Part shown: piece by piece, positions 6,853-10,248 of the stretch
How positions within the stretch are numbered: position 1 is the stretch's first letter
How the letters are laid out: each line of letters opens with the position of its first letter
Assembly (NCBI GenBank): GCA_937983065.1
Contig: CALKAL010000112.1
Span: 1 to 10,248 of the forward strand
Length of the DNA stretch: 10,248 nucleotides
Origin: an uncultured Bacillaceae bacterium
GTDB lineage: Bacteria; Bacillota; Bacilli; Bacillales; Alkalibacillaceae
Direction of reading: 5' to 3'
The notes under the pieces: model-generated
Databases searched by the model: none
Told to the model about the DNA's origin: nothing
What the model saw: the letters and a program-made list of their open reading frames with translations, nothing else
Position numbers and translations under genes: made by a program

Positions 6853-8331
6853 TTAAACTTTGATTGAAAATGGATCTCTCACATCATTTGAAAGATCAAT
6901 CATGACATTTTTTACTTTCGTATAATCTAAGAGCGCATGGAGACCACGTTCTCTTCCATAACCACTTTGCTTCACTCCACCAAAAGGAGCTTGTGCTGCA
7001 CTTGTGCGATACGTATTCACCCAAACCGTTCCCGCCTCTAATTGCTTAGCAACACGATGAGCTCGGCTTAAGTTTTCTGTCCAAATACCTGAAGCAAGTC
7101 CGTAAACGGAATCATTCGCCAGTTGGACAGCCTCTTCTTCATCTTTAAATGGAATGATCGTTAAAATTGGACCGAACACTTCATTTTGAGCGACTTTCAT
7201 CGAATTATTCGCATCGACTAAAATCGTTGGTCGGATGAAAAATCCTTCAGTTCCATTACCCTCACTATCTTCAGTTAACCCACCGACTAAAATCGTGGCA
7301 CCTTCATCCTCAGTTTCCTTAAGTACCGCCTTTATACTGTTATACTGAGCTTCATTCGCAATGGGACCCATTTCAGTTTTATCATCCATCGGGTCACCTA
7401 AAACGATATTTTCAGCCCGTTTCTTCAATTCGCTAACAACTTCATCGATCACAGATTCATGGACAAATAACCGCGAACCCGCAATACATGTTTGCCCACT
7501 TGAAGCGAAAATACCAGCCATGGCTCCTGGAATCGCCCGTTCTAAATCAGCATCTTCAAAAATAATATTTGGTGATTTACCGCCAAGCTCTAATGTGAGG
7601 GGCACGAAATTTTCAGCAGCACTTCTACCGATATGACGGGCAGCTAATAAACCACCTGTAAAACTAATCTTATTAACTTGTTTATGTTGCGTTAACTGAG
7701 CACCAACTTGTCCATGCCCCGTTACACAATTGACAACGCCTTTTGGAAAGCCCGCTTCTTCTACTAACTTCATCACTTCTAATGTTGAAGCAGAGGCATG
7801 CTCAGATGGCTTAATAACAACTGTATTTCCAGCTGCTAGAGCAGGAGCAAGCTTATTTGTTAACAATTGAATCGGCGAGTTCCATGATGTAATTAATACA
7901 GCAACTCCAATCGGCTCTCTTAACGTATAGTCAAACATTGACGGATTATCGAGCGGGATGGTTTCCCCACCAATTTTGTCAGCTATACCTGCAAAAAACT
8001 TATAATTTCGGGCGGCGAAAAACATTTGTTTATACGTTTCTCTTTTAACTTTCCCATTATCCGTCGTTTCAATGTCAGATAAATGATCCGCATTTTCCTC
8101 AATTAATTCAGCCAATTTATTCAGTAGCTTTGAGCGCTCGTATCCACTCGTCTCTTTCCAAACATTATAAAAAGCATTTCGGGCTGACTCAATCGCACGA
8201 TTCACATCATCTTCACTTGCTTCAGGAATCGTCGCCCACGGTTGTTGCGTGTACGGGTTAATCGATTCAAACGTTTCATTTGTTGAGCTCGACACCCATT
8301 CTCCGCCAACAAACATTTTATATTTTTTCAT
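6853..8331 (-). CDS. NAD(P)-dependent aldehyde dehydrogenase (ALDH superfamily)
   Basis: Oxidises an aldehyde to a carboxylate with NAD(P)+ in the cytoplasm. From the ATG at 8331 the protein has 492 residues, normal for the superfamily. Expected catalytic positions are all visible: the oxyanion-hole Asn151 in SWNSP, cofactor Lys174 in IKPSE, general base Glu248 in LELGGKSPN, nucleophile Cys282 in SGQTC and Glu384 in NEVFGP. The SFTGG stretch (224-228) replaces the common GFTGS. Retention of Glu248 argues for the hydrolytic type, not CoA-acylating methylmalonate-semialdehyde dehydrogenase, where that residue is an Asn. Two ATGs are adjacent: GAGGAGG at 8339-8345 lies four bases from the first (8334) and seven from the second (8331), so I prefer the second. 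It sits between the hydroxyacid dehydrogenase (19 to 22 bases upstream) and tctC, so it probably oxidises the semialdehyde made by the upstream enzyme. The true substrate is unknown. Confidence 0.93.
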   Translation of the reverse strand: MKKYKMFVGGEWVSSSTNETFESINPYTQQPWATIPEASEDDVNRAIESARNAFYNVWKETSGYERSKLLNKLAELIEENADHLSDIETTDNGKVKRETYKQMFFAARNYKFFAGIADKIGGETIPLDNPSMFDYTLREPIGVAVLITSWNSPIQLLTNKLAPALAAGNTVVIKPSEHASASTLEVMKLVEEAGFPKGVVNCVTGHGQVGAQLTQHKQVNKISFTGGLLAARHIGRSAAENFVPLTLELGGKSPNIIFEDADLERAIPGAMAGIFASSGQTCIAGSRLFVHESVIDEVVSELKKRAENIVLGDPMDDKTEMGPIANEAQYNSIKAVLKETEDEGATILVGGLTEDSEGNGTEGFFIRPTILVDANNSMKVAQNEVFGPILTIIPFKDEEEAVQLANDSVYGLASGIWTENLSRAHRVAKQLEAGTVWVNTYRTSAAQAPFGGVKQSGYGRERGLHALLDYTKVKNVMIDLSNDVRDPFSIKV

Positions 8332-8353
8332 CATAACGCCTCCTCTTGTTGTA

Positions 8354-9238
8354 TTAAGATTTAGCTAAATTAATTTGGCACCAATCCTCCCACAATTTAG
8401 CAATACTCGCATAATCTAAATCCCCATACCCTTTACTTTGCGCTATTTCGTAAACAGTATGACTCGCTTGTATCGAAAATAGTGGAACATTTAATTGCTG
8501 CGCCAATTCTAAAATTAAAGTAGAATCTTTTCGAGCGTTGAAAGTTGACATGCCACCTTCATACTCGCTATTGGCAATCCGCTCATTAAAACGGTGATTC
8601 ACTGGTCGCTCATAAGTCGTTTCGCCACTTAAAAGGTCATACATTTTATCATGGCTAATTCCGAGCTTTTTACCAATCGCAGCCGCTTCAACGATAAGTA
8701 CCATCGCATTATGGGCAATCGCATTGTTAATCACTTTAGCTGACATACCTGTACCAAGCTCTCCCATACGGTTCACTTTTTTACCCATCGCAAGTAAAAT
8801 CGGCTCTATGTCTTTAACATCTTGATCATTACCACCGACTAGAAAACTCGCTTTTGCTTCCTCGATATGTTTTACACCACCTAATATGGCAGCATCGATC
8901 ACATTAACTCCTTGAGGTCGACATAATTTGTCAAGCTCATCCATATCGTTTGGCAACACCGTACTCGTTTCGATAATTTTGTCTCCTTCTTTTAAGAACG
9001 GAACAATTTGCGAAACGACGGATTGCGATATTTTTCCGTTTGGGAGGGAAACGAGTATCGTATTCGTCTTTTGTGCTAATGTTTCTAACTCATCAACACA
9101 ACTGACACCATCGTTTTCTAGCTCTTTTCGCCGATTAGGGTCTATGTCATATCCGATAATTGTAAACGTTTTCGAGAGTTTTCGAGCAATGACGCCACCC
9201 ATGTTCCCTAGTCCTATAATTCCGATTGTCGTATCCAT
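8354..9238 (-). CDS. Beta-hydroxyacid dehydrogenase (HIBADH/GarR-like family)
   Basis: Predicted to interconvert a beta-hydroxy acid and its semialdehyde using NAD(P)(H). The 294-residue length is typical of 3-hydroxyisobutyrate dehydrogenases and tartronate-semialdehyde reductases. The N-terminal Rossmann fold has GLGNMG (9-14), and Asp31 at the end of the second strand is compatible with NAD preference (inference). The catalytic lysine is Lys168 in GTGMSAKVINN (162-172). The C-terminal ARKDSTLILEL (235-245) is the conserved helix near the active site. The substrate loop usually written DAPVSGG with a following GA is here DAAILGG, followed by VKHIEEA (115-128), a clear departure. GGGGG lies nine bases before the ATG. 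It is the first gene of the operon, divergent from the LysR gene. The specific substrate cannot be assigned; glycerate, 3-hydroxyisobutyrate, 3-hydroxypropionate, 4-hydroxybutyrate and sulfonated hydroxy acids are all possible for this family. Confidence 0.92.
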   Translation of the reverse strand: MDTTIGIIGLGNMGGVIARKLSKTFTIIGYDIDPNRRKELENDGVSCVDELETLAQKTNTILVSLPNGKISQSVVSQIVPFLKEGDKIIETSTVLPNDMDELDKLCRPQGVNVIDAAILGGVKHIEEAKASFLVGGNDQDVKDIEPILLAMGKKVNRMGELGTGMSAKVINNAIAHNAMVLIVEAAAIGKKLGISHDKMYDLLSGETTYERPVNHRFNERIANSEYEGGMSTFNARKDSTLILELAQQLNVPLFSIQASHTVYEIAQSKGYGDLDYASIAKLWEDWCQINLAKS

Positions 9239-9285
9239 TTCATGTAGCCCCCAATCTAAGTTGAATAAATCTGCTTGTAATTTTC

Positions 9286-9314
9286 ATTTTAAACGCTTAC
9301 ATTTATAATTAGAA
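9286..9314 (-). promoter_or_regulatory. Possible promoter of the dehydrogenase-tct operon
   Basis: A -10-like TAAAAT on the minus strand (9286-9291) has, 17 bases upstream, only a poor -35 match (TTCTAA, 9309-9314). Weak -35 elements are usual for promoters activated by LysR-type proteins. The position, about 50 bases before the first gene, and the overlap with the cre-like site are consistent. AT-rich sequence makes chance matches likely. Confidence 0.3.
9288..9302 (-). promoter_or_regulatory. Candidate cre site (CcpA catabolite repression)
   Basis: The minus strand reads ATGTAAGCGTTTAAA. Against the Bacillus consensus WTGNAARCGNWWWCA it matches at every constrained position but one, the C near the 3' end. 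It overlaps the proposed -10 element of the dehydrogenase-tct operon, where CcpA binding would block transcription. It is also in the shared region with the divergent LysR gene. Confidence 0.55.
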
Positions 9315-9320
9315 GTAAGC
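9295..9320. promoter_or_regulatory. Inverted repeat, possible LysR-type operator
   Basis: GCTTAC (9295-9300) and GTAAGC (9315-9320) form a perfect six-base inverted repeat with a 14-base AT-rich spacer. It lies midway between the divergent start codons, over the proposed -35 region of the operon. It could be bound by the adjacent LysR-type protein. One arm coincides with the cre-like site. A short T run follows on the plus strand, so a weak hairpin is the alternative reading. Confidence 0.4.
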
Positions 9321-9336
9321 ATTTTTTATTATTAGC

Positions 9337-9353
9337 TATAAAAATAATTTATA
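9337..9353. promoter_or_regulatory. AT-only palindrome upstream of the LysR gene
   Basis: TATAAA and TTTATA flank five bases (AATAA), giving a 17-base inverted repeat that contains a T-N11-A arrangement as in LysR-type boxes. It ends 22 bases before the regulator's start codon, where an autoregulatory site would be expected. Because it is purely A and T, chance occurrence is a serious alternative. Confidence 0.3.
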
Positions 9354-9375
9354 TGTGTAAAATAGGTGAACAAAA

Positions 9376-10248
9376 ATGGATGAAAGAGATTGGTATTTAT
9401 TATCATTAATTGGCGAGTACAAAAGCCTGTCGAAAGTGTCGGAGGAACTGTTTATTTCTCAGCCCGCCCTTTCCTATCGGCTTAATAAAATTGAAGCCTA
9501 TTTCGATTCAAAATTATTCATTAGAACAAACCGGGGTTTACAAATTACACCCCAAGGAAAAATAATTACCGACTACGCCAAACAATATATTCAAAGCTTA
9601 AATTCAATTAAAGAAGAGCTTTACACGATGGAAAACGATGTGAAAGGGACATTAAATATCGGTGCATCCGGTGCGGTTGCCCAATATTTGCTCCCATCCT
9701 TATTAGCTAAATTTCACGCGCTCTACCCAGACGTTGATTTGAATTTAGAAACAGGCTTTAGCCCGACATTAATAGAAGGATTAATGCAAAACAGAGTTCA
9801 CGTCACTTTTTTGAGAGAGGAGCTTGATATTAGTAGCTATAAAAAACTTTTAGCGACCGACGGCATTTACCTAGTCTCAAATGAACCCGTTAATATTGCC
9901 GATTTACCACATTTAAACCGCGTCGAATATAAAACGAATGTGTCGCTAAAATTACAACTAGATAGCTGGTGGACGCAAAATTTTAAAGTATCACCGACCG
10001 TCGCAATGGTTGTTGATAACGCTGAAGCATGCAAAGAAATGGTGCGCCACGGACTCGGCTATGCTATTTTGACAGGACTTACATTAAACAATCAAGAAGA
10101 TCTCCATCTCGTGCATTTAAAATCAAACGGCAAAAAAATGAACCGCCACACGTGGGTATACGCCACGGAAGAAGCGATGGATTATATTACGGTTAGAACA
10201 TTTTTAGACTTTATCGAAACAGAAATGCAACAATATGATGGGTATTAA
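9376..10248 (+). CDS. LysR-type transcriptional regulator
   Basis: DNA-binding regulator of 290 residues, complete, with its TAA stop as the last three bases of the window. The N-terminal winged helix-turn-helix (about 1-62) shows the family signature ISQPALSYRLNKIEAYF (27-43), then LFIRTNRGLQITPQG (47-61). A linker helix (63-88) leads to the effector-binding domain, which starts at VKGTLNIGASG (89-99) and includes the conserved EMVRHGLGYAIL (221-232). An AGGTG lies seven bases before the ATG. It is divergent from the hydroxyacid dehydrogenase operon with 137 bases between start codons, the classic layout for a LysR regulator activating its neighbour when a pathway metabolite binds. The inducer is presumably the transported carboxylate or a derivative (inference). 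Autoregulation is plausible given the palindromes in the gap. Confidence 0.95.
   Translation: MDERDWYLLSLIGEYKSLSKVSEELFISQPALSYRLNKIEAYFDSKLFIRTNRGLQITPQGKIITDYAKQYIQSLNSIKEELYTMENDVKGTLNIGASGAVAQYLLPSLLAKFHALYPDVDLNLETGFSPTLIEGLMQNRVHVTFLREELDISSYKKLLATDGIYLVSNEPVNIADLPHLNRVEYKTNVSLKLQLDSWWTQNFKVSPTVAMVVDNAEACKEMVRHGLGYAILTGLTLNNQEDLHLVHLKSNGKKMNRHTWVYATEEAMDYITVRTFLDFIETEMQQYDGY

Noticed and set aside
3785..9238. Horizontal transfer of the tct/dehydrogenase cassette
   Set aside because: No integrase, insertion sequence, tRNA gene or flanking repeat is visible, and base and codon use look broadly like the neighbouring housekeeping genes by eye.
8928..9308. Plus-strand 126-codon open frame opposite the hydroxyacid dehydrogenase
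   Set aside because: Serine- and phenylalanine-rich low-quality translation typical of an antisense shadow; it crosses the start and promoter region of the real gene.
9295..9327. Plus-strand terminator reading of the GCTTAC/GTAAGC repeat followed by Ts
   Set aside because: Six pairs with a 14-base AT-rich loop is weak, and no plus-strand gene lies upstream to be terminated; an operator reading fits better.

Overview
The window looks like chromosomal DNA from a low-GC, Gram-positive, Bacillus-type (Firmicutes) bacterium. Strong purine-rich ribosome binding sites (GGAGG, GGGGG) precede almost every gene. The glucose-6-phosphate isomerase and alpha-phosphoglucomutase resemble the Bacillus subtilis enzymes as I remember them. 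The solute-binding protein is a lipoprotein with a Gram-positive-style signal, and a CcpA-type cre-like site is present. The genus cannot be fixed from this sequence alone.

Region 1 (about 1-3185, minus strand) is a compact central sugar-phosphate operon, pgcA then pgi. A candidate sigma-A promoter lies at 3157-3185 and an intrinsic terminator at 7-41. PgcA interconverts glucose-6-phosphate and glucose-1-phosphate, and Pgi interconverts glucose-6-phosphate and fructose-6-phosphate. Together they sit at the branch between glycolysis and nucleotide-sugar, cell-envelope or glycogen synthesis. The pgi ribosome binding site lies inside the last codons of pgcA.

Region 2 (about 3186-3714) holds a gene-free stretch with imperfect repeats and hairpins. 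It is followed by one small gene (3421-3609, minus) for a 62-residue, highly charged protein I do not recognise, with its own terminator at 3341-3374.

Region 3 (about 3715-9375, minus strand) is a five-gene operon read as beta-hydroxyacid dehydrogenase, aldehyde dehydrogenase, tctC, tctB, tctA. Gaps are short except for a 71-base tctC-tctB gap that contains a strong hairpin. A terminator at 3715-3759 ends it. TctCBA is a tripartite tricarboxylate transporter (TTT family): lipoprotein receptor, small membrane subunit and large membrane subunit. The two oxidoreductases would act in sequence, hydroxy acid to semialdehyde to acid. The inferred role is uptake and oxidation of a hydroxycarboxylate or related organic anion; the substrate cannot be read from the sequence.

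Region 4 (9376-10248, plus strand) is a complete LysR-type regulator transcribed divergently from that operon. The 137-base shared control region holds two inverted repeats that could be operators and a near-consensus cre site, suggesting substrate induction by the LysR protein plus carbon catabolite repression.

I saw no mobile element, CRISPR array, tRNA or rRNA. The most interesting element is the substrate-unknown TTT/dehydrogenase cassette; nothing here clearly amounts to a novel type of system.
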